From positions 97,335 through 161,334 of the forward strand of contig JAUYQP010000032.1 in NCBI GenBank assembly GCA_030697205.1: DNA of 64,000 nucleotides. Direction: 5' to 3'. Under the pieces are notes generated by a model. It saw only the letters and a list, made by a program, of their open reading frames with translations. It had not been told where the DNA came from and made no database searches. This stretch comes from Mycobacteriales bacterium (GTDB lineage: Bacteria; Actinomycetota; Actinomycetes; Mycobacteriales; SCTD01). The first letter of the stretch is position 1. Every line of letters starts with the position of its first letter. Below, piece by piece: positions 16,979 through 28,373 of the stretch. The position numbers were made by a program, and so were the translations under genes.

Positions 16979-19492
16979 GTGCTGCGCGCGACGTTCCGGT
17001 CGCTGCTGGCCCGCAAGCTGCGCCTCCTGCTGTCCGCGACCGCGATCGTGCTCGGCGTCTCCTTCGTGAGTGGCTCGCTCGTGCTCACCGACACCCTGGG
17101 CCGGGTCTTCGACGAGCTGTTCGCGAGCGTCAACGCCAAGACCGCCGTGGAGGTCCGCGGCAAGGAGGCCTTCGACGCCGGCAACCAGGGCGAGGCCGCC
17201 CGGCAACCCGTGCCCGTGTCCGTGCTCGACACGATCCGGGCGGTCGACGGCGTCACCGCGGTGGTCGGCGACGTGTCCGGCTACGCCCAGGTCGTCGACG
17301 CCGACGGCGAGCCCTACAGCACCGGGGGCGCACCCACCTTCGGGCTCAACTACGACGCCGACCCGTTGACGTCGTCGTTCACCCTGCGCTCCGGTGAGGC
17401 CCCAGAGGGCCCGGGTGAGGTCGCGCTCGACGCCGCGACCTCCGAGGCCACCGGCTTCGAGGTCGGCGACACCGTCAGCGTCATCCTGGCCCAGGGCCGC
17501 AAGGAGCTCACGGTCAGCGGCGTCTTCGGCTTCGGGGAGAACGACAACCTCGCCGGGACGAGCATCGTCGCGCTCGACCAGGGGGTCGCGGAGCAGCTGC
17601 TCGGACGACCGGGTGAGTACGACGTGGTGCGCGCCGCGGCCGAGGACGGCGTGTCTCGGGAGGAGCTGCGCGACCGGGTCGCCGCGGTACTGCCCGCGGG
17701 CACCGAGGCCGTCACGGGTGAGCAGAGCGCCGACGAGACCGCAGGTGACATCAAGGACGCGCTCGGCTTCGTCAACACCTTCCTGCTCGTCTTCGCCGGC
17801 ATCTCGCTGTTCGTCGGCGGCTTCCTCATCTTCAACACCTTCACGATGCTCGTCGCGCAGCGCCAGCGCGAGCTCGCGCTCCTGCGGGCGCTCGGTGCCA
17901 GCCGCGGCCAGGTGATCCGCAGCGTCCTCGTGGAGGCGCTCGTCGTCGGCTTCGTCGCGTCGGTCGTGGGCCTCGGCACCGGACTGCTCGTCGCTGTCGG
18001 CCTGCAGGGCCTCATCCGGGCCGTCGGCGGCTCGCTGCCCCAGGGCGACCTGGTCGTGCAGACCTCCACCGTCGTCGCCTGCTTCGTGGTCGGCATCGTC
18101 GTGACCGCCGTGGCGGCACTGCTCCCCGCGCGTCGGGCCTCTGCCGTGCCGCCGGTCGCCGCGATGCGCGACGCGGTAGCCCCGGAGCACTCGCTGCGGC
18201 GCGGGTCGACGATCGGCGCGGGGCTGCTCGTGCTGGGGGTCGTGGCCATCGGGGTGGGCCTGCAGGGCGAGCTCGCCGTGCTCGGGCTCGGTGCCGTGCT
18301 GGCCTTCCTGGGGGTCGCCGGCCTGTCGCCGCTGCTGTCCCGGCCCGCCGCACGGCTCCTCGGCGCCCCGCTAGCCCGCGGTGTGCCCGGTCGCCTGGGC
18401 CGGCTCAACGCGATGCGCAACCCGCGCCGGTCGGCCTCGACCGCGGCCGCGCTGATGATCGGCCTCGCGCTGGTCAGCGCCGTGTCCATCCTCGGTTCGT
18501 CGGCCAAGGCGACCGTCGAGAAGATCGTCCAGGGCGCCGTCGGGGCAGACCTGGTGGTCCAGCAGAAGGGCAGGTTCGACGGCTTCTCGGCCGCTGTGGC
18601 TGCGACCCTGAAGGACCTTGACGAGGTCGAGACGGCCGACGTCCTGCGCTTCGACCTCGTCCAGATCGGCGAGCAGGTCACCTTCGTCACCGCGGTGTCG
18701 GACGCCGCGCTCGATCGGAGCCTGACGCTGGACGAGGTCGACGGCGACCTCAGCCTCGCGCCGGGCGTACTGCTGCTGTCGGAGTCCGAGTCGGAGGCCC
18801 GCGGGCTGTCGACGGGTGACACGGCGCCGGTGACCTTCGCCCGCGGTGCCGTGCGCGACTACCGGGTCGGAGGCGTCTACGCGGACAACCAGCTGGTCGG
18901 GCCCTACCTGCTCGACGCCACCGCCGGCGCGGACTTCGCCACCGACCTCGACGGCGTCGTGCTGGTCAACGCCGCGGACGGGGTGTCCGCCGCCGAGCTG
19001 CGCACCGCGGTGGACACCTCCCTCGAGGCGTTCCCGACGGTGGAGGCCGCCACCGGCGGCGAGTTCGCCGACGACGTTGCGGGCAACATCGACGTGGTCC
19101 TCACGATCATCAGCGTGCTGCTCCTGCTGTCGATCCTCATCGCGGTGCTCGGCATCGTGAACACCCTTGCGCTGTCGGTCCTGGAGCGGACCCGGGAGCT
19201 CGGCCTGCTGCGCGCCGTCGGCCTGGCCCGGCCGCAGATGCGCCGGATGGTCAGGGTCGAGGCGGTCGTCGTGTCGCTGTTCGGCACCGCGCTCGGACTC
19301 GTCGTGGGCACCGCCCTGGGGATCGCCGTGCAGCGCGCGCTCGCCGACGACGGCATCACCGAGCTGCAGGTGCCGGTCGGCCGCTTCGCGCTCTTCGCGC
19401 TCGCCGCCGCCGTCGCTGGGGTCGTCGCGGCGGTCCTCCCCGCACGTCGCGCCGCCCGGCTCGACGTGCTGCAGGCCATCGCCACGACGTGA
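16979..19492 (+). CDS. FtsX-family ABC transporter permease
   Basis: Large MacB-type permease of 837 residues from the GTG at 16979. The N-terminal helix (LLSATAIVLGVSFVSGSLVL) is followed by a first periplasmic-type domain (about 50-250), three membrane helices of FtsX domain 1 (about 265-410), a linking helix pair, a second extracytoplasmic domain (about 510-690) and the three helices of FtsX domain 2. Each half has the family motif: ALLRALGASRGQVIRSVLVE and GLLRAVGLARPQMRRMVRVE. The protein is the sole permease needed with the ATPase at 16165. Substrate unknown; lipid, lipoprotein or peptide export is typical in actinobacteria. Confidence 0.92.
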   Translation: MLRATFRSLLARKLRLLLSATAIVLGVSFVSGSLVLTDTLGRVFDELFASVNAKTAVEVRGKEAFDAGNQGEAARQPVPVSVLDTIRAVDGVTAVVGDVSGYAQVVDADGEPYSTGGAPTFGLNYDADPLTSSFTLRSGEAPEGPGEVALDAATSEATGFEVGDTVSVILAQGRKELTVSGVFGFGENDNLAGTSIVALDQGVAEQLLGRPGEYDVVRAAAEDGVSREELRDRVAAVLPAGTEAVTGEQSADETAGDIKDALGFVNTFLLVFAGISLFVGGFLIFNTFTMLVAQRQRELALLRALGASRGQVIRSVLVEALVVGFVASVVGLGTGLLVAVGLQGLIRAVGGSLPQGDLVVQTSTVVACFVVGIVVTAVAALLPARRASAVPPVAAMRDAVAPEHSLRRGSTIGAGLLVLGVVAIGVGLQGELAVLGLGAVLAFLGVAGLSPLLSRPAARLLGAPLARGVPGRLGRLNAMRNPRRSASTAAALMIGLALVSAVSILGSSAKATVEKIVQGAVGADLVVQQKGRFDGFSAAVAATLKDLDEVETADVLRFDLVQIGEQVTFVTAVSDAALDRSLTLDEVDGDLSLAPGVLLLSESESEARGLSTGDTAPVTFARGAVRDYRVGGVYADNQLVGPYLLDATAGADFATDLDGVVLVNAADGVSAAELRTAVDTSLEAFPTVEAATGGEFADDVAGNIDVVLTIISVLLLLSILIAVLGIVNTLALSVLERTRELGLLRAVGLARPQMRRMVRVEAVVVSLFGTALGLVVGTALGIAVQRALADDGITELQVPVGRFALFALAAAVAGVVAAVLPARRAARLDVLQAIATT

Positions 19493-19542
19493 CACGTGCG
19501 GCACACTGGGGCCACGCACCACAGCCCCTCCCGGAGGACGAC

Positions 19543-20388
19543 ATGACGACCGACACCGCTGCCGCTCACGCCGACGAGCTGGTCACCGCCGCGCACCTGC
19601 CCGACGACGTCGCCTCGCTGGCCGTCGGCCCGCAGCTGACGATGCCGCTGCCGGTCACCTACGACACCGTCGAGGAGGAGCGCTACCACCGCAAGGTCCG
19701 CCTCGCTGCGGCGTTCCGGATGTTCTCGAAGGCCGGGCTCGACGAGGGCGTCGCCGGTCACGTCACGGCGCGCGACCCCGAGCACACCGACTCCTACTGG
19801 GTGAACCCCTTCGGGATGCACTTCTCGATGATCAAGCAGTCCGACCTGGTGCGCGTCGACCACGCCGGCAACGTCGTCGAGGGCACCCGCGCGGTCAACG
19901 GCGCGGCCGTCGCCATCCACTGCGCGGTCCACGCCGCCCGCCCCGACGTCATCGCCGCGGCCCACGCCCACGGCCCCTACGGCAAGACGCTGTCGTCGCT
20001 GCCGATGACCGTCGAGCCCATCACCCAGGACGCCTGCGCCTTCTACGACGACATCGGCATCCACGAGGACTACACCGGCGTCGTGCTCGACCCCGAGGAG
20101 GGCAAGAAGATCGGCGCCTCCCTCGGTGCCCACAAGGCGGTCATCCTGCGCAACCACGGGATGCTCACGGTCGGCGAGACCGTCGACAGCGCCGCCTGGT
20201 GGTTCCTCACCCTCGAGCGCACCGCCCAGGCCCAGCTCATGGCCTACGCCGCCGGCACGCCCCGCCAGATCCCGCACGACGCCGCGGAGCAGACCCGCGG
20301 GCAGGTCGGCTTCGAGTTCGCCGGCTGGTTCCAGTTCCAGCCGATCTGGGAGCGCATCTCCAAGGACAACCCCGACATCTACGACTGA
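19543..20388 (+). CDS. class II aldolase/adducin family protein
   Basis: Zinc-dependent aldolase-like protein of 281 residues, starting at an ATG preceded by CCCGGAGGACGAC, a good ribosome site. Metal-binding His residues are visible in AIHCAVHAARPDVIAAAHAHG and in VILRNHGMLTVG; the substrate loop VAGHVTARDPEHTDSYWVNPFG is typical. Members act on fuculose-phosphate and related substrates, or have unknown roles. It is monocistronic, 50 bases after the permease and convergent with the HAD gene. A palindromic repeat copy begins 12 bases after its stop. Confidence 0.88.
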   Translation: MTTDTAAAHADELVTAAHLPDDVASLAVGPQLTMPLPVTYDTVEEERYHRKVRLAAAFRMFSKAGLDEGVAGHVTARDPEHTDSYWVNPFGMHFSMIKQSDLVRVDHAGNVVEGTRAVNGAAVAIHCAVHAARPDVIAAAHAHGPYGKTLSSLPMTVEPITQDACAFYDDIGIHEDYTGVVLDPEEGKKIGASLGAHKAVILRNHGMLTVGETVDSAAWWFLTLERTAQAQLMAYAAGTPRQIPHDAAEQTRGQVGFEFAGWFQFQPIWERISKDNPDIYD

Positions 20389-20400
20389 TTCCCTCCGCAA

Positions 20401-20447
20401 CGTCATAGCGGCTCAGGAGCTGCCAGGCTTGTGCAGTTATGACGCAA
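20401..20447. repeat. dispersed palindromic element, copy B
   Basis: Same 47-base element as 8340-8386, aligned without gaps. The inverted arms CGTCATA (20401-20407) and TATGACG (20438-20444) are shorter than in copy A, but CTCAGGAG, TGCC and TTATGACGCAA are conserved. It lies between convergent genes, and its right arm supplies the last codons and the TAA stop of the HAD gene (stop at 20437-20439). Confidence 0.78.
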
Positions 20448-21122
20448 CGAGGGTGTGGAGGGCGTCGAGGGTGACGGCTGCCAACGAGGGGACCACCAGG
20501 CGGCGCGGGGCGGGGGCGAAGGACACACCGGGCACCGACGGTACGGCGACGACGGCGCAGCCGGCTGCCTCGCCGGCCGCCACCCCGGCGGGCGAGTCCT
20601 CCATGACGACGCAGTCGCGCGGGTCGACCCCCAGCCGCGCCGCGGCCGTCAGGTAGGGCTCCGGGTGCGGCTTGCCCTGCTCGACCTCGTCGCCCGCGAC
20701 GGTCACGTCGAAGGGACCGATCCCGTGGGCCAGCACGGCGTCGACGAGCACCCGGTAGGACGACGAGACGAGCGCGAGCGGGACGCCCGCGTCGCGCAGT
20801 GACGCGAGCAGACCGGCCACCCCCGGCAGCAGCGGCAGGTCGACCTCGAACAGCTCCACCATGCGGGCGAGCAGCCAGGCCGACGTCTCGGCGACGGTGT
20901 CGGGGCCGTCGTCAGCGTCGTACCAGCGCAGGATCGTCGGGACCGCGACCTCGAGGCGGGTCCCGACGATCGCGGCCTTGAGCTCGTCGGTGAACTCCCC
21001 GCCGAGGCGCGCGGCGAGCTCGACCTCCGCGACCGTCCAGAGCGGCTCGCTGTCGACGAGCAGGCCGTCCATGTCCCACAGGACCGCAGCCGGTCCGGTC
21101 ACCCGGGCAGTCACGGCGAGGG

Positions 21123-21126
<4 letters not shown>
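20437..21126 (-). CDS. HAD-superfamily phosphatase (beta-phosphoglucomutase-like)
   Basis: Phosphatase of the haloacid dehalogenase fold with a helical cap, 229 residues. Motif I is [13 protein letters not shown] (nucleophile and general acid Asp), motif [11 protein letters not shown], motif III Lys in [10 protein letters not shown], motif [19 protein letters not shown]. The substrate is likely a small sugar phosphate or similar; none can be specified. Its start overlaps the metH stop by 4 bases (ATGA), and a HAD gene directly after metH is familiar in actinobacteria, so it marks the metH 3' end as native actinobacterial sequence. The last three codons lie in a palindromic repeat. Confidence 0.92.
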
Positions 21127-23786
<2,660 letters not shown>

Positions 23787-23910
23787 CGATTCCGCTCTCT
23801 TGTCCCCTCTCGTCCTTCGCCCCTTGTGGGGTTGAGAGCGGCGGCTCGCTCTTGCGATCCGCATGGCCGGACATGTCCGGCTCGCTCTCGACGGTGGCCC
23901 CGCGGCGCGG

Positions 23911-23991
23911 GGTCGGATGAGGGGTCTCTCAAAACTATCCAGGTGTTCGACGGCGGTCGGCGGATGGGTCGGTGCAACCCCTCATCCGACC
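23911..23991. repeat. 15-bp perfect inverted repeat between the two metH genes
   Basis: GGTCGGATGAGGGGT (23911-23925) and ACCCCTCATCCGACC (23977-23991) are exact complements around 51 bases. Together with the adjacent hairpin at 24007 they resemble intergenic palindromic units common in Caulobacter and Phenylobacterium genomes (recalled, not checked). Confidence 0.7.
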
Positions 23992-24006
23992 TGCTGCCGC
24001 AGGCCA

Positions 24007-24029
24007 CCTTCTCCCGCAAGGGGAGAAGG
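24007..24029 (-). terminator. hairpin after metH homocysteine-domain gene; REP-like or terminator
   Basis: CCTTCTCCC and GGGAGAAGG form a 9-bp stem around a short loop 11 bases past the stop codon of the 24041-25105 gene. No T-run follows on the leftward strand, so termination is uncertain. The motif is a frequent intergenic palindrome in Caulobacterales. Confidence 0.45.
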
Positions 24030-24040
24030 ACGCGAAACTC

Positions 24041-25105
24041 TTACGCCAGTTCGAAGGGCTCCAGCCCGGCCAGCCGCATGGCCTTGGGGCGTTCCGGAAT
24101 CTGCCGGGGCTTAACACCCTTCACCGCCTCGGCGACGTGGCGAATGTGGTCGGGCGTGGTGCCGCAGCAGCCGCCCAGGATGTTGACCAGGCCGCGCGAC
24201 GCCCACTCGTGCAGCTCGTGCGCCGTCTGGTGGGCCTCCTCGTCGTACTCGCCAAAGGCGTTGGGCAGGCCGGCGTTGGGATAGGCGCTCACCAGGGTGT
24301 CGGCGACGCGGCTGAGCTCGGCGATGTGCGGCCGCATCAGGTCGGCGCCCAGCGCGCAGTTCAGGCCGATGGCGAAGGGCTTGGCGTGCTTCACCGAGTT
24401 CCAGAAAGCCTCCACCGTCTGGCCCGATAGCGTGCGGCCCGACCGGTCGGTGATGGTTCCGGAGATCCAGATCGGCAGGGGCTCGTAGCCCTCATCCTCC
24501 ATGTCCAGGATCACCTTGATGGCGGCCTTGCAGTTGAGCGTGTCGGTGATGGTCTCGATCAGGAACATGTCCACCCCGCCGTCGTGCAGGGCGATCATCT
24601 GTTCGCGGTAGGCGACGTAGACCTCGTCGAAGGTCACCAGCCGCGCGCCCGGATCGTTTACGTCCGAGGACATCGACAGCATCTTGTTCAGCGGCCCCAC
24701 CGAGCCGGCCACGAAGCGCGGCTTGTGCGGCTCCCTGGCGGTCCAGGCGTCGGCCCGCTCGCGGGCGATCCGCGCGCCCTCGAAGTTGATGTCGCGGACC
24801 GCGCTCTCCAGCTCGTAGTCGGCCTGGGCGATCGTGGTCGCCGAGAAGGTGTTGGTCTCGCTGATGTCGGCGCCGGCGGCGTAGTACTGATCGTGCAGGT
24901 CGCCGACGATATCGGGCCGCGTCAGGCACAGGATGTCGTTGTTGCCCTTCAGCTGGCCGGGATGGTCCTGGAACCGCTCGCCCCGATAGTCGGCCTCATC
25001 CAGCTTGCGCTTCTGGAACATCACCCCCCAGGAGCCGTCCAGAATCAACACGCGCTCACGCGAAATTTGTTTCAGCTTTTCAATACGTTCTGAGCGCAGG
25101 CTCAT
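24041..25105 (-). CDS. metH: methionine synthase homocysteine-binding subunit (split MetH)
   Basis: Homocysteine S-methyltransferase module of cobalamin-dependent methionine synthase, encoded separately as in Caulobacterales. The 354-residue product starts [20 protein letters not shown]; a longer frame upstream lies inside metF and was rejected. The zinc-binding thiolates are present: Cys in [15 protein letters not shown] and the Cys pair in [15 protein letters not shown]. Its start overlaps the metF stop by 4 bases (ATGA), so expression is coupled to metF. It works in trans with the folate/B12 half downstream. Codon use is alphaproteobacterial. Confidence 0.95.
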   Translation of the reverse strand: MSLRSERIEKLKQISRERVLILDGSWGVMFQKRKLDEADYRGERFQDHPGQLKGNNDILCLTRPDIVGDLHDQYYAAGADISETNTFSATTIAQADYELESAVRDINFEGARIARERADAWTAREPHKPRFVAGSVGPLNKMLSMSSDVNDPGARLVTFDEVYVAYREQMIALHDGGVDMFLIETITDTLNCKAAIKVILDMEDEGYEPLPIWISGTITDRSGRTLSGQTVEAFWNSVKHAKPFAIGLNCALGADLMRPHIAELSRVADTLVSAYPNAGLPNAFGEYDEEAHQTAHELHEWASRGLVNILGGCCGTTPDHIRHVAEAVKGVKPRQIPERPKAMRLAGLEPFELA

Positions 25106-26025
25106 GCGGCTTTCTCCGTCGGCTCTTCCCGCACGCCCAGCACCCGGCAGATGGCGTAAACGAGGTCGGCCCTGTTCAGGGTATAGAAATGCAGGTCTGA
25201 GAACCCCTCCTCCACCAGCCGCGCGCACATCTCGGCGGCGACGGAGCAGGCGAGCAGCTTGCGGGTCTCGACGTCGTCGTCGAGCCCCTCGAACAGATTG
25301 CCCAGCCAGCCCGGCAAGGTGACGCCGATGCGCTGGGACATGTTCTTCAGCCCCTCATAGCCGCTCACCGGCATGACGCCCGGCAGGATCGGGATGGTGA
25401 CGCCAGCCTTGCGGATCTTCTCGACGAACCGCAGGTAGCCGTCGATGTCGAAGAAGAAGTTGCTGATCGCCCGGGTGGCCCCGGCGTCGATCTTGGCTTT
25501 CAGCACGTCGATGTCATGGTCCACCGACGGGCTTTCCGGGTGGATCTGCGGATAGACCCCGACGCTGACGTCGAAGTCGCCGATCGCACGGATGCCGGCG
25601 GTCAGCTCCGTGGCGTTCTGATAGCCATCGGCGCGGGGCGTATAGGCTCCGCCCAGCGATCCCGGCGGGTCGCCGCGCAGGGCCACGATGTGCCGGATCC
25701 CCGCGTCCCAATAGTCCTGGATCACCTCGTCCACCTCGGCGCGGGAGGCTTCCACGCAGGTCAGGTGGGCGGCGGGGCGCAGGGTGGTCTCGTGCAGCAT
25801 CCGGACCACCGTGCGGTGGGTGCGGTCCCGGGTCGAACCGCCGGCGCCATAGGTCACCGACACGAAGGATGGGTTCAGGGGCTCGAGCCGCCGGATGGCC
25901 TCCCACAGGCTCTCCTCGCTCTTGGGCCCCTTGGGCGGCGAAAATTCGAAGGAGACGGAGGGGCGCTTGGCCAGGCCGGCGCCGGCGCGCGCCACCGGTC
26001 CCAGCGCGGTTTCCAGCGGACTCAT
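25102..26025 (-). CDS. metF: 5,10-methylenetetrahydrofolate reductase
   Basis: Flavoprotein that reduces methylene-THF to 5-methyl-THF, the methyl donor used by MetH. The 307-residue TIM-barrel protein shows VSFEFSPPKG with the catalytic Glu, FVSVTYGAGGSTRDRTH, LTCVEASRAEVDEVI, IVALRGDPP and the FAD-contact region FFFDIDGYLRFVEKIR. It overlaps the ArsR-methyltransferase gene upstream and metH downstream by 4 bases each, so all three are one tightly coupled transcript controlled by the operator near 27.0 kb. Length and motifs are normal. Confidence 0.96.
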   Translation of the reverse strand: MSPLETALGPVARAGAGLAKRPSVSFEFSPPKGPKSEESLWEAIRRLEPLNPSFVSVTYGAGGSTRDRTHRTVVRMLHETTLRPAAHLTCVEASRAEVDEVIQDYWDAGIRHIVALRGDPPGSLGGAYTPRADGYQNATELTAGIRAIGDFDVSVGVYPQIHPESPSVDHDIDVLKAKIDAGATRAISNFFFDIDGYLRFVEKIRKAGVTIPILPGVMPVSGYEGLKNMSQRIGVTLPGWLGNLFEGLDDDVETRKLLACSVAAEMCARLVEEGFSDLHFYTLNRADLVYAICRVLGVREEPTEKAA

Positions 26026-26993
26026 GCGGCGCTCCTTACAGCTTTTCGGACGCGCTCGGCGGTCCAGATCTTGACGGTCAGACCCTCGCCCCGGGCGGGC
26101 GGCAGGGCGGCGGCGCGGACCTTGGTCAGGCCCGCCTCGTTCAGCCACCGCTCCATCTCGGCCTCGGCGAAACCGAGGCGGCGGTGCTGGTGCTGCTCGC
26201 GCAGGAACTCCAGGCTGTGGGGCGCAAAGTCGACAATGATCAGTCGGCCGTCCTCGGCCACCAGTCGCGCGGCTTCGCGCACGGCGGCGGCGGGATCGCC
26301 CAGATAGTGCAGCACCTGGTGGACCACCACCAGATCGGCGCTCTGGCCCGGCAGGCGGGTGCCGAAGATGTCCCCGTGGCGCAGCTCGCAGCGCTCCAGT
26401 CCGGCGTCGGCGACATGCCGGCGCGCGATGTTCAGCATCTGCTGCGACAGATCCAGCCCAACGGCGGCTTGGGCATGCGGCCCCAGCAGGGTCAGCATGC
26501 GGCCGGTGCCGGAACCCAGGTCCACCAGACGCTTGAAGGGTCCGGGGCCGGCGGCCTCCAGAACCGCGGCCTCGACGTCGGTCTCCGACACGTAGAGCGA
26601 GCGGATCTCGTCCCAGCGCGCGGCGTTGCGGGCGAAGTATTCCCCGGCCTCCGTGGAGCGTTCGGCGCGCACGGCCTGCAGCCGCTCGGCGTCGCGGGCC
26701 AGGATGGGGTCTGCGAGGTCCACCACCGCCAAGGTCTCGTCGGCCAGCCGACGCGCCAGGCCGCCGGCCACCAGGCGGTAGAAGACCCAGGCCCCGTCCG
26801 GGAACCGCTCCACCAGACCGGCCTCGGCCAGCAGCTTCAGGTGCCGCGAGACACGGGGCTGGCTCTGGTCCAGAACCTTGCACAGCTCCAGGACCGCCAG
26901 TTCCTCGTGGGACAGCAGGGCGAGGATGCGCAGGCGGGTCGGTTCGCCCGCCGCGCGCAACACTTCCACAGCCTGGATCGCTGAAAGACTCAT
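26022..26993 (-). CDS. ArsR-family regulator fused to a SAM-dependent methyltransferase
   Basis: Two-domain regulator of 323 residues. Residues 1-95 form an ArsR winged helix (GEPTRLRILALLS, LELCKVLDQSQPRVSRHLKLLAEAGLVE as recognition helix). Residues 120-310 are a class I methyltransferase with motif I LVDLGSGTGRML, LDLSQQML and a DLVVVHQVLHYL segment. It heads metF-metH, so it probably senses SAM or S-adenosylhomocysteine through the methyltransferase fold and represses methionine synthesis (inference; SahR-type ArsR regulators act on such genes). I chose ATG 26993; GTG 26999 lies inside the palindromic operator. Whether the domain is catalytic is unknown. Confidence 0.9.
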   Translation of the reverse strand: MSLSAIQAVEVLRAAGEPTRLRILALLSHEELAVLELCKVLDQSQPRVSRHLKLLAEAGLVERFPDGAWVFYRLVAGGLARRLADETLAVVDLADPILARDAERLQAVRAERSTEAGEYFARNAARWDEIRSLYVSETDVEAAVLEAAGPGPFKRLVDLGSGTGRMLTLLGPHAQAAVGLDLSQQMLNIARRHVADAGLERCELRHGDIFGTRLPGQSADLVVVHQVLHYLGDPAAAVREAARLVAEDGRLIIVDFAPHSLEFLREQHQHRRLGFAEAEMERWLNEAGLTKVRAAALPPARGEGLTVKIWTAERVRKAVRSAA

Positions 26994-26997
26994 TGGC

Positions 26998-27024
26998 ACA
27001 TAAAGATATCTTTATGTCTTTATG
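26998..27024. promoter_or_regulatory. operator candidate: 20-bp perfect palindrome plus extra half-site
   Basis: ACATAAAGATATCTTTATGT (26998-27017) is a perfect palindrome ending 4 bases before the ATG of the ArsR-type gene. TCTTTATG is then repeated directly (27009-27016 and 27017-27024), reaching the stop codon of the glyoxalase gene. It is by far the most AT-rich spot nearby. Probable autoregulatory site for the ArsR-methyltransferase protein. Confidence 0.7.
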
Positions 27025-27402
27025 TCAAGCCTCGGGAGGGGCGACCGCCGGCTCCCAGAGTTCGATCTTCAGACCAGCCGGATCCATCAGCCAGGCGAAG
27101 CGCCCGTTGGGATCGGAGTCGTCGCGACCGGTGGGTTCAACCCCTTCGGCGGCGGCGCGGGCCAGCACCCCGTCCATATCATCGACGATGAAATTGATCA
27201 TGAACGGCGAGGCCGAGGGCTCGAAATATGTGGTGTCGGCCTTGAACGGCGACCAGAGGGTGTAGCCCTTGTCCCCGTGCGGCCACATGGCGCCCGGCCA
27301 CGGGCCGCCGCCGAATCCCAGCACCCGATGGTACCAGGCGGCCACGGCGGCGGGGTCTGAGGTTTTGAAGAAAACCCCACCGATTCCAAGGACTTTGGCC
27401 AT
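27025..27402 (-). CDS. VOC (glyoxalase/bleomycin resistance) family protein
   Basis: Small vicinal-oxygen-chelate fold protein of 125 residues (MAKVLGIGGVFFKTSDPAAVAAWY). The paired beta-alpha-beta-beta-beta modules are seen: VAAWYHRVLGF in the first half and INFIVDDMDGVLARAAAEGVEP, GRFAWLMDPAGLKIELWEP in the second. The C-terminal Glu of ELWEP fits a metal ligand. The reaction cannot be predicted. It starts 11 bases after the D-isomer dehydrogenase gene, so both may be co-transcribed, and it ends at the operator preceding the ArsR-metF-metH genes. Confidence 0.85.
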   Translation of the reverse strand: MAKVLGIGGVFFKTSDPAAVAAWYHRVLGFGGGPWPGAMWPHGDKGYTLWSPFKADTTYFEPSASPFMINFIVDDMDGVLARAAAEGVEPTGRDDSDPNGRFAWLMDPAGLKIELWEPAVAPPEA

Positions 27403-27413
27403 GATCCTGCCTC

Positions 27414-28337
27414 CTAGGCGACCGGACTCAGCAGGGCCTCGCCGGCGAAGTGGCGGCGCAGGTTCTCGAAGGTCTGACCGATCATCGAGGGCAGGGAATC
27501 CACTGTGCCCCCGGCGCTGTGCGGGGTCAGCACCGTGTTCGGCACGCCCTCCCAGCGCTCTGCCGGCGTCGGCTCGGTGGCGAACACATCCAGGCCCGCC
27601 CGACCGAGCCGGCCCGCTTTCAGCGCCGCGATCAGGGCGTCCTCGTCGATCACCGAGCCCCGCGCGACATTGACGATCATCCCCTTGGGACCCACCGCCT
27701 CGATCACCTCGGCGTTCACCGCCTGGCGGTTGGACACATCGGCGCGGCAGGCCACCACCAGGATGTCGCTGTCCTGGGCGAGCGCCAGCAGGCTCTCGGC
27801 CCGGGGCCAGGCGGCGCCCGGCTTTTCGTTGGGTCCCCACCAGGCCACCGTCATGCCGAAGGCCTCCACCCGCCTGGCCACCGCCACGCCGATATGGCCC
27901 AGCCCCATGATCCCCACGCGCTGGCCCTTCAGCCCCGGCCCGATCTCCAGGCGGTCATGGTTCCAGCGCCCCGCCCGCAGCATCCGGTCGCCGGCCACGA
28001 TGTTGCGCCAGCCGCCGATCAGCAGGCCCAGCGCATGGTCGGCCACGTCCTCGGCGTTCAGCCCGTCGGCGTGGGACACTTCGATCCCCCGCGCCCGGCA
28101 CCAGGGCACGTCGACCCCGTCATAGCCGACGCTGACATTGGCGATCAGCTTGAGGTTGGTCAGGCTCTCCAGAAAGTCGGCGGTCAGGTAGATCTCGCCG
28201 GCATGGACGATGGCGTCCACCGCCTGGGCCTCCCCGTCGGCCATCTCCCAGCGCCGCACGACCCGGTAGCCCTTCGCCTCCAGCCTCGCCTGCATGAGCG
28301 ACAGCATGGGGTGGGAGATCAGCACGGTGTGGGGCAT
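27414..28337 (-). CDS. D-isomer-specific 2-hydroxyacid dehydrogenase (GhrB/glyoxylate reductase-like)
   Basis: NAD(P)-dependent 2-ketoacid reductase of 307 residues. NAD site GQRVGIMGLGHIGVAVARR; catalytic Arg in VVACRADVSNRQAVNAEV; Glu in GLDVFATEPTPAE; His in TVLTPHSAGGTVDS. The N-terminal substrate domain contains LKLIANVSVGYDGVDVPWC. Likely substrates are glyoxylate or hydroxypyruvate. It follows the class III aminotransferase gene by 36 bases in the same orientation; an aminotransferase that yields a 2-keto acid next to a reductase is a sensible pair, but the pathway is not defined. Confidence 0.92.
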   Translation of the reverse strand: MPHTVLISHPMLSLMQARLEAKGYRVVRRWEMADGEAQAVDAIVHAGEIYLTADFLESLTNLKLIANVSVGYDGVDVPWCRARGIEVSHADGLNAEDVADHALGLLIGGWRNIVAGDRMLRAGRWNHDRLEIGPGLKGQRVGIMGLGHIGVAVARRVEAFGMTVAWWGPNEKPGAAWPRAESLLALAQDSDILVVACRADVSNRQAVNAEVIEAVGPKGMIVNVARGSVIDEDALIAALKAGRLGRAGLDVFATEPTPAERWEGVPNTVLTPHSAGGTVDSLPSMIGQTFENLRRHFAGEALLSPVA

Positions 28338-28373
28338 GGGGCTCTCCGAAGGGCGGCCCTTCTATAGCCGTGC

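Noticed and set aside
25106..26883. Longer metF with an N-terminal extension to 26883
   Set aside because: The extension overlaps the ArsR-methyltransferase gene out of frame and is Arg/Gly/Pro-rich without family similarity; the ATG at 26025 fits MetF homologues.
24900..27400. Cobalamin or SAM riboswitch for the metF-metH operon
   Set aside because: No B12-box or SAM-riboswitch consensus was seen; the operon genes overlap, and the only upstream gap is 25-30 bases filled by the palindrome.
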